Under the pieces are notes generated by a model. The model was not told the DNA's origin and searched no databases. It worked only from the letters and a program-made list of their open reading frames with translations. A DNA stretch of 64,000 nucleotides from contig NZ_BBPI01000005.1 of the NCBI RefSeq assembly GCF_000787715.1, positions 60,250-124,249 on the forward strand. The letters run 5' to 3'. This DNA is from Sphingomonas parapaucimobilis NBRC 15100 (GTDB taxonomy: Bacteria; Pseudomonadota; Alphaproteobacteria; Sphingomonadales; Sphingomonadaceae). The translations under genes were made by a program, and so were the position numbers. The first letter of the stretch is position 1; each line of letters begins with the position of its first letter. Positions 40,201 through 48,533 of this stretch are shown here, piece after piece.

Positions 40201-40673
40201 GCCTCCTCGCGCGCCTCCAGCGGGCGGAAGCCCGGGGCCAGCCCAGCCTCGACCGGGAAGGCGGCGAGCAGCCCCTGGCAGAAACCGTGGATCGTCTGGA
40301 TGCGAAGCCCCCCGCCCGGCGCGTCGAGCACGCGCGCGAACAGCGTCCGCGCCCGGTCGCGCAGGTCCGGCGTGGGTGTTTCCCCAAGCGCCTTCAGGTC
40401 GCGAAACAGCTCGGTCTCGGGCATCCGCACCCAGGCGGCGAGACGGCCGTTGATCCGCTGCGCCATCTCGGCCGCGCCCGCCTTGGTGAAGGTGAGGCAC
40501 AGGATCGCCTCGGGCGCGACGCCGCGCAGGAGGAGGCGGAACACGCGCGCGGCCAGAACCTGCGTTTTGCCCGTGCCCGCCGAGGCGGACAGCCAGACAT
40601 GCGCGGCGGGGTCGCTCGCGGCGGCCTGATCGCCCTTCAGCGGGGGGAGATTGGCCATGGGGCGGGCGCTCAT
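37218..40673 (-). CDS. addA: double-strand break repair helicase-nuclease subunit AddA
   Basis: UvrD-like helicase plus C-terminal nuclease of the AddAB complex, the RecBCD equivalent that processes DNA ends for RecA. The ~1151-aa product begins with Walker A WLSASAGTGKTQVLAARV and CLTFTKAGAAEMAQR. It has DEAQDTNAHQW (motif II), FTVGDHKQAIFGFQGTDP, MTAHGSKGLQAPLVIL and FYVAATRAEEQLVV, and ends with the PD-(D/E)xK nuclease (VRLIDYKTGRRAP). GGAGCAGG precedes the ATG at 40673. A 210-bp repeat cluster separates it from addB. Confidence 0.95.
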   Translation of the reverse strand: MSARPMANLPPLKGDQAAASDPAAHVWLSASAGTGKTQVLAARVFRLLLRGVAPEAILCLTFTKAGAAEMAQRINGRLAAWVRMPETELFRDLKALGETPTPDLRDRARTLFARVLDAPGGGLRIQTIHGFCQGLLAAFPVEAGLAPGFRPLEAREEAVLAREALARMLEAAEREGRTGPVETVGALSLRLGEGGAEGFLAACARAPGALEALPTGIQPWLRRALDLPSGDIDEAIAEGVEEIDEDAVVRLAGANRAWGTATGDKAAATLERWIGSDRAGRVALLEELMGTVFTAKGEPRKASKKLTDADPDYEDMARELGEACRHLLGLAARARHADLLADALSVGRDYARAYTLSKRAIGAVDFDDLIRTTVELLERPGIGEWVRYKLDQVTEHVLIDEAQDTNAHQWRIVRALADEFFVGRGLYAPSTRTLFTVGDHKQAIFGFQGTDPINFQAAELHFSRRADEVAGDDEWPPEERGLPFNQLSLTHSFRSTTPILEFVDAAIEALGEPGMGMAGEVERHASEVKGQGRVTLWPPVVAGGSDEDEEGWIDDAVRKVATDIARAVRRWLDDGVMLESKGRRLEPQDIMILVKRRGDLASLIVARLYAEGVPVAGVDRLRLNAPLAVQDLLATVRFALQPEDDLSLASLLVSPLIGWSQERLMAAGHRERGSLWGHLTRTLPAEDLAPLRQMLARADVSTPYQFLEELLSGPLDGRRKLIRRLGTEARDPIEELLNAALTFESTTTPSLQRFLDWFDRGDVEIVRDPSAPLDAVRVMTAHGSKGLQAPLVILADATADPTAAPRSILRWTPEPGAQPIPVFPPRADERGGPLDAVAAEIAARELAEHWRLFYVAATRAEEQLVVTGALGKRAAGVPPMHSWYATCARAMTALGVAEVEPGDGQSRQFLGTMPQQPVAPRPGAVVVAPCEDVALPEWVHAPAPQESRPPRPLAPSQLGEDMVADPPPTPAMRAAVERGRLIHGLLERLPPVAPDARRGAAERWLTQAAGVADAALRADVTGAVFAILDDPAYAPLFGPGSLAEAPIAATLASGLVVSGRVDRLLIDAGEVRLIDYKTGRRAPGGIDDVPVFHLAQMAGYAAALEVIFPGRRVSVALLYTAGPRLITVPDALLAAHKPGYRDREQSLPLGG

Positions 40674-40706
40674 GCGGCCTGCTCCGGGCGACCGGAGTCC
40701 CGTGCG

Positions 40707-40917
40707 CTTCGACTTCGACACGCAGCGTCGAAGTTTATCCTGAGCGGCTGGCTTGCCAGCCAGCCGAAGGGCTCAGCGTGAACGGAGGTTGGGAGGGGGT
40801 GCAATCCCCACACGCCGTTCAGCCTGAGCGAAGTCGAAGGCCACGCCCCGCCATCGCCCAGAAGGATGGTCATCCCCTGCACTTCGACTTCGCTCAGTGC
40901 GAACGGAGGTGGGGATT
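40707..40917. repeat. repeat cluster inserted between addB and addA
   Basis: Contains several units of the 'gttcagcctgagcgaagtcg' family in both orientations, and the 'gaagtttatcctgagcggct' unit also found downstream of tyrS, including the inverted repeat GGCTGGCTTGCCAGCC. It lies exactly in the addB-addA gap and touches the addB stop codon. Confidence 0.85.
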
Positions 40918-43871
40918 TACCGATCACGGCCATACCATTCATCCCGCCGCATCAGCTGGTCATATTCCGCATAGGGTGCATATTCCGGCACCAGCTTGGC
41001 CGTGAACGGCGCATCGCCGGTCAGCCACTGGCCCGCCGCCTCGGCAAAGTTCGCCGCCGCGATGGACACGAACTCGTCGGTCCGGATCCGCTCGCGCTTG
41101 CCGTCGGGATCGACCGGCGTGGCGATATAGCCCAGCCCCTCGCGCCCACGTCCCAGCGACCAATATTCGAACCCGCCCGCCTTGCCGGACACATCTTCGA
41201 ACCCGCCCCGCTCGGCGATCAGGCCGAGCAGGCCGAGCTGCAGGCTGAACCCCTCCCGCACCGCCGTGGTCGAGGGCGGCTTGCCGGTCTTGTAGTCGAT
41301 CACCACCAGCGATCCGTCCGCCGCCTTGTCGATCCGGTCGAACCGGCCGGTCAGCGTCACGCCCGCCAGCTTGGCCGCGCCCTTGCCCTCGGCGCTCAGG
41401 ACGTGGCGGCCCTCGGCGGCCTTTGCCGCGACCTCGGCCGCGATCCAGTCGATCGCCTCGATCAGGCGCGGCTGCCACAGCGCGCGCATCATCGGATGGG
41501 TCCGCTGGTCGCGCAGCATCGCCAGCGCACGGGGGCGCAGCGCCTCGACGTCGCACCGGTCCTCCTTCCACCACATCTCCAGGATATCGTGAACGGCGGT
41601 GCCGCGCCACGCCGCGCTGGGGTCGGCATCGACCGGATCGAGCGGCGACAGGCGCAGCACCCGGCGCGCGTAAAAGGCGTAAGGATCGGCCTTCAGCCGG
41701 TCGACCTCGGTCACGGAAATGGTTGTAGGGCGTAACGCGGCGGGGGGTATGGGCTTAGGTCGCTCAGCAGGAAAATGACCAACCGGCTGATCCAGCTCGA
41801 CCGCCCAGCGCGCAAGGCTGGGATGCGCCTCGAACCGCTCGCCCGCCATCGCCTGGAGCCGCAGCCAGAAACGCGACGCCAGGGTCGGCCCGCTCGCATC
41901 CCGCCTTGCACGGGTCAGGATCGCGCGCGGCGCCCCCATCGCCTTTGCCAGATCATGCGCGGCAATGCCGATCCGCTGCTCCAGCCCGACCAGACCCAGC
42001 AGCGAACGGATACGCGGCGCAAGCCACGGATCGGGCGCGGGACGGCCCGGCCAGACGCCCTCGTTCAGGCCGCCCGCGATCATCAGGTCGGCGGTCTGGA
42101 GGCGCGCCTCGATCGGGCCATAGATGGCGAGGCGCGGATGCTGCCCCTCACGCGGGATGGCGCGGATGGCGATCTCATCGAACAGACTGCGCAGGAGGGC
42201 GGGCAGCTCGGCAGGGTCGACCCGGGCGGGGCCGTGATCGGCTTCCTCTTCGTAGCCCGCGAGGAACTCCGCCGCCGCGCGACCGGCCGGGCCGGTCCAT
42301 AGCGCATCGCCGCACAAGGTCTGGCCGCACTCGCGCAGACAGGCGAGCAGGCTGCGCAATCCCTGCGGCCCGTCGCCAAAGGTCCGCCCGACCGCCTCCA
42401 GCATGGGCGCGGCCTTGGCCCAGAAGGCAGCGGCGGCCGGCTTGTCGGCGAGATGCGCCGCGATACCGTCCAGCCCTGGCGCAGGGCGCGGCCCCCGCAG
42501 CGCGCGGTCGAGCGCGCGAACGCCGTCGAGCCATTCCACCCGCTCCATCTCGCCCCGGATCAGCGGATGCTTGAGCAGCGCCAGCAGCGGCAGCGGCGCG
42601 AAAGCTTGCGCGGCGGCCTCTGCCAGTTGCAGCAGGAAGGTGCCCGGCAACAGGATCGACAGGGGCCGCCCGGCGGTGTCGTCGATGAGGATGTTCCAAC
42701 GCCGGCAATGCGCCGCCACCCGCCGCGCCAACGCCCGGTCGGGGGTGACGAGCGCGGCGGTGCGGCCGGGTTCCTCGATCGCCTCGCGCAGCGCCAGCGC
42801 GATGGCCTGCGCCTCCTCGGCCGGGGTGGCGAGTTCGATGGTCGAGACTCCCGACAGCCGCCGATCCTCCGCGGGCAGATCGGTCCATTTGCCGGTGAAG
42901 TCGGCCGGAGCCATGGCATTGGCGATGGCGCGGCCCCGCGCAGGTCCGGCATCATAGTCCCCGCCGCCGCGCCACACCGTCACTTCGCCGCGCCCGACAC
43001 CCATCCGGTCGAGCAGCAGCTTCAGCGCATATTGCGGATGGGTTTCGATCGCGCGACGGGTGCGGCGCGTCTCGGGATCGGGCTTGTGCGGCCCCAGCGC
43101 ATCCCATTCCTCGTCGGGCATGGTCAGGTCCAGCCCGGCGAACACCACCGAGCCGCCCGGCATTTCCGACACGCATCGCAGCAGCCGCGCGACCGCAGGC
43201 GCGGTATCGGTGACGCCCGCCGCGCAGACGAACCCGGCGGGTTGTGCCAAGGCCCAGCGCTTGGCGGTCCGGTCGAGCAGCAGGGTCCGCCGCCTCGCCG
43301 CATCGATCCGGCCCATCCGCTCCAGAACGGCAGGCCAGCGATCGAGCACCACCGAGAAGGTCGCCAGCGCCGACTGCCAATGCTCGGTCAGCTCGGGGCC
43401 GAGGTCGAGCGCGGCCAATTCGGCCGGGTCGACCTCTTCGACCAGCATCTGGTCGAGCGTGCGGGCCAGATCGCCCGCCAGCCGCACGGCTTCGGCCGCG
43501 GTCACCGGCTGGCCCGCGCGCTGGCGCTCCTGCTCGACCAGCCGCGCCAGGATCATCCGGCGCGCCGACGGCGCGATGGCGGGCGGCGGCGGGGCTTCGG
43601 CATCGGCGGGGTCCAGCGCGGAGCCTGCCGCCTCACCCAGTTCGGGATCGCCCAGCGCCACCATGCGCGGCAGGATCAGGCCGCCGCCGCTCGCGCGCAC
43701 AAAGGCTTCGGTCACGGCGCGGACGCCACGATTGGTCGGCAGCAGGATCATGCCCTGCGCCAGCGTCAGCGGATCCCCCCCGCTGCGGCGCATCAGTCCG
43801 GCAACCAGCGCATCGGCAAAACCACGATGCGCCGGAATGGTGTGCAGCCTCGGGCGGCGCGGTTCAGCCAT
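40917..43871 (-). CDS. addB: double-strand break repair protein AddB
   Basis: Second AddAB subunit: inactivated helicase fold plus a RecB-type nuclease. The 984-aa product has LPTNRGVRAVTEAFVRASGG near the N-terminus, LMIAGGLNEGVWPGRPAPDPWL in the middle, and the nuclease motif LVVIDYKTGKPPS near residue 880. The N-terminal helicase region has no Walker A, as expected for alphaproteobacterial AddB. Its start overlaps the murU-type gene by 8 bases. The 3' end abuts a repeat cluster. Confidence 0.94.
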   Translation of the reverse strand: MAEPRRPRLHTIPAHRGFADALVAGLMRRSGGDPLTLAQGMILLPTNRGVRAVTEAFVRASGGGLILPRMVALGDPELGEAAGSALDPADAEAPPPPAIAPSARRMILARLVEQERQRAGQPVTAAEAVRLAGDLARTLDQMLVEEVDPAELAALDLGPELTEHWQSALATFSVVLDRWPAVLERMGRIDAARRRTLLLDRTAKRWALAQPAGFVCAAGVTDTAPAVARLLRCVSEMPGGSVVFAGLDLTMPDEEWDALGPHKPDPETRRTRRAIETHPQYALKLLLDRMGVGRGEVTVWRGGGDYDAGPARGRAIANAMAPADFTGKWTDLPAEDRRLSGVSTIELATPAEEAQAIALALREAIEEPGRTAALVTPDRALARRVAAHCRRWNILIDDTAGRPLSILLPGTFLLQLAEAAAQAFAPLPLLALLKHPLIRGEMERVEWLDGVRALDRALRGPRPAPGLDGIAAHLADKPAAAAFWAKAAPMLEAVGRTFGDGPQGLRSLLACLRECGQTLCGDALWTGPAGRAAAEFLAGYEEEADHGPARVDPAELPALLRSLFDEIAIRAIPREGQHPRLAIYGPIEARLQTADLMIAGGLNEGVWPGRPAPDPWLAPRIRSLLGLVGLEQRIGIAAHDLAKAMGAPRAILTRARRDASGPTLASRFWLRLQAMAGERFEAHPSLARWAVELDQPVGHFPAERPKPIPPAALRPTTISVTEVDRLKADPYAFYARRVLRLSPLDPVDADPSAAWRGTAVHDILEMWWKEDRCDVEALRPRALAMLRDQRTHPMMRALWQPRLIEAIDWIAAEVAAKAAEGRHVLSAEGKGAAKLAGVTLTGRFDRIDKAADGSLVVIDYKTGKPPSTTAVREGFSLQLGLLGLIAERGGFEDVSGKAGGFEYWSLGRGREGLGYIATPVDPDGKRERIRTDEFVSIAAANFAEAAGQWLTGDAPFTAKLVPEYAPYAEYDQLMRRDEWYGRDR

Positions 43872-44619
43872 CCGCGAGGATCAGCTCCGTCTGCGGGATG
43901 GCGCGCGGGGTGCCGACATCGAACCACAGCCCCTGATGCACCTGCCCGAAGGCGCGCCCCGCCTCGATCGCGCGGTTCCAGAACAGGTTGGTCGAAAACG
44001 GCCCTTCGGGCGCATCGGCGATCAGGCGCGGATGCAGGATCTGAAGCCCGGTATAGGAAAAGGGCACGACCCGGCCGGGCTGACGCCGCGCGGTGATCCG
44101 GCCATCGGCACCCAGCGAGAAATCGCCCTGCCCGTCATGATTGTGCGCACGCGCCAGCGGCACCATCAGGAGGAGCGCGTCCATCGTCGCTTCGTCCCAG
44201 CGCGAGGCAAGCAGGCGGATCGCATCGACCGGCCCGTCGATCCACAGATTGTCGCTGTTGACGACCAGGATCGGATCGTCGCCGAGCAAGGGCCGGGCCT
44301 TGACCAGCCCGCCGCCGGTCTCCAGCAACTGCTCGCGCTCGTCCGAGATGATGAGTTCGATCCCAGGAAAGCGGTCCTTCAGATGCGCTTCCAGCTGGTC
44401 GGCGAGATAATGGACATTGACCACCGCGCGCTCGACGCCCGCCGCGACCAATCGGTCGAAGACATGGTCGATCAGCGGCTTGCCCGCCACCGACACCAGC
44501 GGCTTGGGACGCGTGGCGGTCAGCGGGCGCATCCGCTTGCCCAGCCCCGCCGCCATCACCATCGCGGTGCGCGGCACTTGGCCCGAGGGGGTTGGGCGAA
44601 GCGAGAGTTGCCGGGTCAT
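43864..44619 (-). CDS. murU: nucleotidyltransferase, probable N-acetylmuramate-1-phosphate uridylyltransferase (MurU-like)
   Basis: A 251-aa sugar-1-phosphate nucleotidyltransferase: AMVMAAGLGKRMRPLTATRPKPLV is the nucleotide-binding signature, followed by ISDEREQLLETGGGLVKARP and VVNSDNLWIDGP. With the AmgK-like kinase whose gene overlaps it by 4 bases, it should make UDP-MurNAc from MurNAc, the recycling route that bypasses fosfomycin-sensitive MurA. MurU specificity is inferred from this pairing; a mannose or glucose nucleotidyltransferase cannot be excluded from sequence alone. Confidence 0.85.
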   Translation of the reverse strand: MTRQLSLRPTPSGQVPRTAMVMAAGLGKRMRPLTATRPKPLVSVAGKPLIDHVFDRLVAAGVERAVVNVHYLADQLEAHLKDRFPGIELIISDEREQLLETGGGLVKARPLLGDDPILVVNSDNLWIDGPVDAIRLLASRWDEATMDALLLMVPLARAHNHDGQGDFSLGADGRITARRQPGRVVPFSYTGLQILHPRLIADAPEGPFSTNLFWNRAIEAGRAFGQVHQGLWFDVGTPRAIPQTELILADG

Positions 44620-45593
44620 CGGGAAAGCACCTTGGGATCGCCGCGCAGCTCGGGCGGCACATTGTCGTCGAACCAGGCCGCGACCGGCGCCAGCACCGGC
44701 TGCGACAGGTCACGCTCCAGATAGGCCCAGACGCGCGGGCAGAGCGCCGCATAACGCGGCTTGCCGTCGCGCTTCCAGAGGCGGGTGAAGATCCCCAGAA
44801 TCTTGGCGTTCCGCTGCGCGCCCAGCACATGATAGGCGTTCAGGAACGCCTCCCCCTCGCCCGTCGCGGCCAGATAGCGCTTGAGCATCGCCTCTTCGAT
44901 CGACGGCTCGACATCGCGCCGCGCATCCTGGAGCAGCGACACGAGGTCATAGGCCGGATGCCCCGCCAGCGCATCCTGGAAGTCGAGCAGGCCGAGCGTG
45001 CGCTCAGGCCCGACCAGCATCAGATTCTCGACATGATAGTCGCGCAGCACGGTAACGGGCTGGTCCGCCAGCGCATGGGCGAACACCTGATCCCAGGCGG
45101 CGCGATAGCCCTCGCCATCGACATCCAGACCGACAGCGGGCGTGTACCATTCGGGCAGCAGTGCCGCCTCGCGGTGAAGGACGGCGGCGTCATAGGGGGC
45201 CAACCCCTCCGGCGCGTGGGTCCGCAGCGCGGCCAGCAGGTCGACCGCATCGCTGTAGAGCCGGACCGTCGTATCGGGATCGGCCTCGATCGCCTCGCGC
45301 ATCCGGTCGTCGCCGAAATCCTCGATCAGGACCAGACCGCGCACCTCGTCCGCGCCCAGGATCGCGGGCGCGGCAAAACCCTTGGCCAGCAGCCAGCGCG
45401 CGATCGCCATGAAGGGGCGCGGGTCCTCGTGCGGCGGCGGCGCGTCCATCAGGACGGCGCGGCGCGTCCCCAGCGTTACCCGGAAATAACGGCGGAACGA
45501 AGCGTCTCCGGCGAGCGGGGCGATCACCGCCCCCTCCCAGCCCAGCGTCGTCAGAAAGGCGGCGGCATCCGCCGGAGGGGTCATATCGGCCAT
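44616..45593 (-). CDS. amgK: aminoglycoside phosphotransferase-fold sugar kinase, probable AmgK
   Basis: A 325-aa kinase of the APH/choline kinase fold. Nucleotide loop PLAGDASFRRYFRVTLG, catalytic loop LRDYHVENLML and metal-binding LGLLDFQDALAG (about 215-228) are all present. AmgK phosphorylates the anomeric position of MurNAc/GlcNAc in peptidoglycan recycling; the role is inferred from fold and from the adjacent MurU-like gene. The start at 45593 overlaps tsaE by 13 bases; the ATG at 45584 (sharing ATGA with the tsaE stop) is an equally good alternative. Confidence 0.86.
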   Translation of the reverse strand: MADMTPPADAAAFLTTLGWEGAVIAPLAGDASFRRYFRVTLGTRRAVLMDAPPPHEDPRPFMAIARWLLAKGFAAPAILGADEVRGLVLIEDFGDDRMREAIEADPDTTVRLYSDAVDLLAALRTHAPEGLAPYDAAVLHREAALLPEWYTPAVGLDVDGEGYRAAWDQVFAHALADQPVTVLRDYHVENLMLVGPERTLGLLDFQDALAGHPAYDLVSLLQDARRDVEPSIEEAMLKRYLAATGEGEAFLNAYHVLGAQRNAKILGIFTRLWKRDGKPRYAALCPRVWAYLERDLSQPVLAPVAAWFDDNVPPELRGDPKVLSR

Positions 45594-46027
45594 CGGTTTT
45601 CCCAGCCCGAGGGTATCTTCGCTGTCAAGATACGTCCGCCGTCCGGGGCCATTTCCAGCGTCAGGGCCAGCGCCTGCGACCACGCCCCCTCACCCGCCCG
45701 GTCGGGCCATTCGACGATCAGCGCGGAGTCCCACAGCGCCTCATCAAGTCCCAATTCCTCCATCTGCTCCGGCCCATCGAGGCGGTAGAGATCGACATGC
45801 AGGACCGGGATCACGGTTTCGGGCGGGGCATAGGGCTGGACGATGGCGAAGCTGGGGGACGGTGCTTCGCCGGGCAGGCCGAGCGCGGCGAGCAACCCGC
45901 GCGCCAGGCTGGTCTTGCCCGCCCCCAGCGTGCCGGTCAGCGTCACCACGTCGCCGGGCCGGATATGCGCCGCCAGCCGCCGCCCGAATTCCTCGGTCGC
46001 GGCGGCATCGGCCAGCCGGATCGTCAT
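45581..46027 (-). CDS. tsaE: tRNA threonylcarbamoyladenosine biosynthesis ATPase TsaE
   Basis: A 148-aa P-loop protein needed with TsaB/TsaC/TsaD for t6A modification of tRNAs. The Walker A is TLTGTLGAGKTSLARGLL (about 31-48). VDLYRLDGPEQMEELGLDE and LIVEWPDRAG are typical. It overlaps the divL-like gene by 4 bases (ATGA) and the AmgK-like gene by 13. Confidence 0.95.
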   Translation of the reverse strand: MTIRLADAAATEEFGRRLAAHIRPGDVVTLTGTLGAGKTSLARGLLAALGLPGEAPSPSFAIVQPYAPPETVIPVLHVDLYRLDGPEQMEELGLDEALWDSALIVEWPDRAGEGAWSQALALTLEMAPDGGRILTAKIPSGWENRWPI

Positions 46028-48429
46028 GGTTTTTCCTTCTCCACTACGCGCCGGGGCAGTTCGATCGTGACCAGCGTGCCCTCACCGGGTTCGGAGAGCA
46101 GAGTGATCGTGCCGCCATGCGCCTCGACGAATTTCTTGGCGAGCGGCAGGCCCAGGCCCAGCGCGCGCTCGCCGGTCGCCTTGATCCCAGGCTCGGCAAA
46201 ACGATCAAAGGCCCGTGCGACGGCTTCGCGGTCCATGCCCTGCCCGTCGTCCGACACCACGATCCGCGCCCGCGCCGAATCGCCATCGGCATGGAGCAGG
46301 ATCCGCCCGCCCTCCGGCGTCTGTTCGACGGCATGGCGCAGCAGATGCTCGATCGTCTCCTGCAAGCGGCGGCGGTCGCCGGTGATCCGGCCGAGCGAGC
46401 GATGCACCTCGACCGCGAAGTCCAGCTTGCGCCGTCCCGCGATCGGCCGGATCGTATCGGCGGCGGCGCGGGCGACGCGGGCCAGCTCGACATCCTCGCG
46501 CGCGATCCCGCCATCGGCCTGGTCACGCGTCAGGTCGAGCACATCGTCGACCAGCAGCCCCAGCCGCTCGGTGGATTCGAGGATCGCCTCGACATAGCTG
46601 GTCGCCGTCTCCGGCAGCGGCCCGGCGAAACCGCCATGCAGCATCTCGGCAAAACCGCTGATCGAGGTCAGCGGCGTGCGCAACTCGTAGCTCATATTGG
46701 CGACGAAGGCGGTCTTGACCTTGTCCGACGCCTCCAGCGCGTCGGCGCGGTCGCGCAGGGCCTGTTCAGCCCGCCTGCTGTCGGTGATGTCGAGCAGGGT
46801 GAACAGCGCGTTGCCGTCGGGCAGCGGCACGCCCGCGAACTCGAAATGCCGTCCATCGGCAAAGGCGACACGCCCGCCGCGCTGCTGCCGCTCGATGGTC
46901 GCGGAGCGGACCAGATCGACGATCAACGCCGAGCGGCCCGGCGTCGCCAGCCGCTCCGCCACCCGGTCGGCAAAGGCATCGACGCGCGGGTGGCTGGTCA
47001 GGAAATCCTCCTCCAAGCCCCAGAGCGCACGGAAGCGGTTGTTCCACAGCTGCAACCGGCCATCGGCGGCGAACACGCCCAAGGCCTCGAACAGATTGTC
47101 GAAGGTCGCGGTGCGTACGCGCAGCAGCGTATCGCGCGCGGAGGCCAGCTGCACCTCCTCGGTCCGGTCCTCGAAGATCATCAGCAGGCCGCCATCGGGC
47201 AACGGCTGCGCCACGACACGCAGGTGCGTGCCACCGGGCAGATGCCATTGCTCCTCGATCCCGCCGCTCGCCTGGCGGAACCAGCCGACCCGCTCCGCCT
47301 TCCAGCCGGGGAAGTCGCGGACCTCGGGGCTGCGATTGGCCTCGCGCATCCGCTCCAGGATGCGGTCGAACTCGGGATGGTCGGCCAGCCACTCGGCGCG
47401 CATCGCGAACATGCGGCGGAAGGGCTGGTTGCAGAAGACGAGCCCTCGATCCGGCCCGAAATGCGCGACCGCCGCCGACAGCCGGTCGAGCATCGCACGC
47501 TGTGCCTCGGCAAAACGCTTGGCACCCGCGCGGGACTGTTCCAGATCCTCGATATCGACCGCGAACCCGGCAATCCCGCCGGTCGGCAGCGGTACGTCGA
47601 AGATGCGCAAGGCCCGGCGCGCGCCGTCGATGGTTGCGGGCAGCACCTGCTCATGCGGCCGCCCCCGGTCGCGCGCCGCCGCCGCGCCCGCCAGCGGACC
47701 GCCGCGCCCTGACCCCTCGACCAGTTCCAGTCCGCGTCCGACGACATCGGCGGCGTCCCGTCCCTCGACCGCCTCGACATAGGCGGTGTTGACCATGGCG
47801 AGGCGCAGATCAGCCCCGCGATACCACATGGGCAAGGGTGCCGCCTCGATCAGCCCGGTCAGCGCCTGGAACGCATCGCCCAGCCGCCGCGCCTCGCCGT
47901 CGAGCCGGACGATCTCGTCCTGCGTCTCGGTCATGTCGAAGACCCAGATGACGACTTCTCCGGCCGCCCCCTGATGTGCGGGCGCGCGGGCACCGTCGAA
48001 CAGCAAGGTGCGAACCGATCCCTGCGGCCGGACGATCCGGCGGAACCGGCGCCCGGTCTTCTGCGCGGCGTTCAGGTCGGCGGCGAGCAGCGCCTTGTCC
48101 TCAGGCGTAAGCCCGGCATCCTCATAGGCCAGCTCCTCGAGGAAGCGCGCAACATCGGCCAGGCCCAGCCAGTCGGCCAGCCGCCGGGGCATTTCGATCC
48201 GCCCGTCGCTGCGGATCACCATCGCCTGGGCAGGACCGGCGCGCAGCATCGCGTCGAGCCGGTCACGCTCCAGCCGCACTGACGACGCCTCCGCCCGGGC
48301 GCGAACACCCAGATAGAGCAGGATCATGCCGATCACGATCAGGGCACAGGCCCCCGCGCCCAACAGGACCGCCTCGGTATCACCGATCGCAATCATCCAA
48401 GAAAGGCCGGGCCGAAACGCTGCATCCAC
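46024..48429 (-). CDS. divL: DivL-like PAS-domain pseudo-histidine kinase (Tyr at phosphoacceptor site)
   Basis: An 801-aa membrane-anchored sensor kinase-like protein. One N-terminal membrane helix (about 20-42) is followed by several PAS-like domains (about 60-545), a HisKA helix pair (about 565-640) and an HATPase domain (about 675-795). The H-box reads VANMSYELRTPL: the phosphoaccepting His is Tyr581 (codon TAC at 46689-46687). The N-box is also changed, with HLLRHA where NLLxNA is expected, while SDDGQGM and ALGLGLPLAKKFV keep the ATP-lid boxes. Tyr at this site and the neighbouring tsaE match Caulobacter DivL, which controls CckA/CtrA. The GTG at 48429 is used; ATG 48396 is possible. 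Confidence 0.88.
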   Translation of the reverse strand: MDAAFRPGLSWMIAIGDTEAVLLGAGACALIVIGMILLYLGVRARAEASSVRLERDRLDAMLRAGPAQAMVIRSDGRIEMPRRLADWLGLADVARFLEELAYEDAGLTPEDKALLAADLNAAQKTGRRFRRIVRPQGSVRTLLFDGARAPAHQGAAGEVVIWVFDMTETQDEIVRLDGEARRLGDAFQALTGLIEAAPLPMWYRGADLRLAMVNTAYVEAVEGRDAADVVGRGLELVEGSGRGGPLAGAAAARDRGRPHEQVLPATIDGARRALRIFDVPLPTGGIAGFAVDIEDLEQSRAGAKRFAEAQRAMLDRLSAAVAHFGPDRGLVFCNQPFRRMFAMRAEWLADHPEFDRILERMREANRSPEVRDFPGWKAERVGWFRQASGGIEEQWHLPGGTHLRVVAQPLPDGGLLMIFEDRTEEVQLASARDTLLRVRTATFDNLFEALGVFAADGRLQLWNNRFRALWGLEEDFLTSHPRVDAFADRVAERLATPGRSALIVDLVRSATIERQQRGGRVAFADGRHFEFAGVPLPDGNALFTLLDITDSRRAEQALRDRADALEASDKVKTAFVANMSYELRTPLTSISGFAEMLHGGFAGPLPETATSYVEAILESTERLGLLVDDVLDLTRDQADGGIAREDVELARVARAAADTIRPIAGRRKLDFAVEVHRSLGRITGDRRRLQETIEHLLRHAVEQTPEGGRILLHADGDSARARIVVSDDGQGMDREAVARAFDRFAEPGIKATGERALGLGLPLAKKFVEAHGGTITLLSEPGEGTLVTIELPRRVVEKEKP

Positions 48430-48474
48430 CCATCTCTAGCCCGATCGGCAGGCGATACGCCATAACGAAGGCCA

Positions 48475-48506
48475 AAGAAAAAGGGCCGCCCTTTCGGACG
48501 GCCCTT
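48475..48506 (-). terminator. intrinsic terminator of ahcY
   Basis: On the minus strand an AGGGCCGTCC stem, GAAA loop and GGGCGGCCCT stem are followed by TTTTTCTTT, 28 bases after the ahcY stop. Confidence 0.9.
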
Positions 48507-48533
48507 CTCGTTCAGGCAAGGCCCGAAGCGGGA

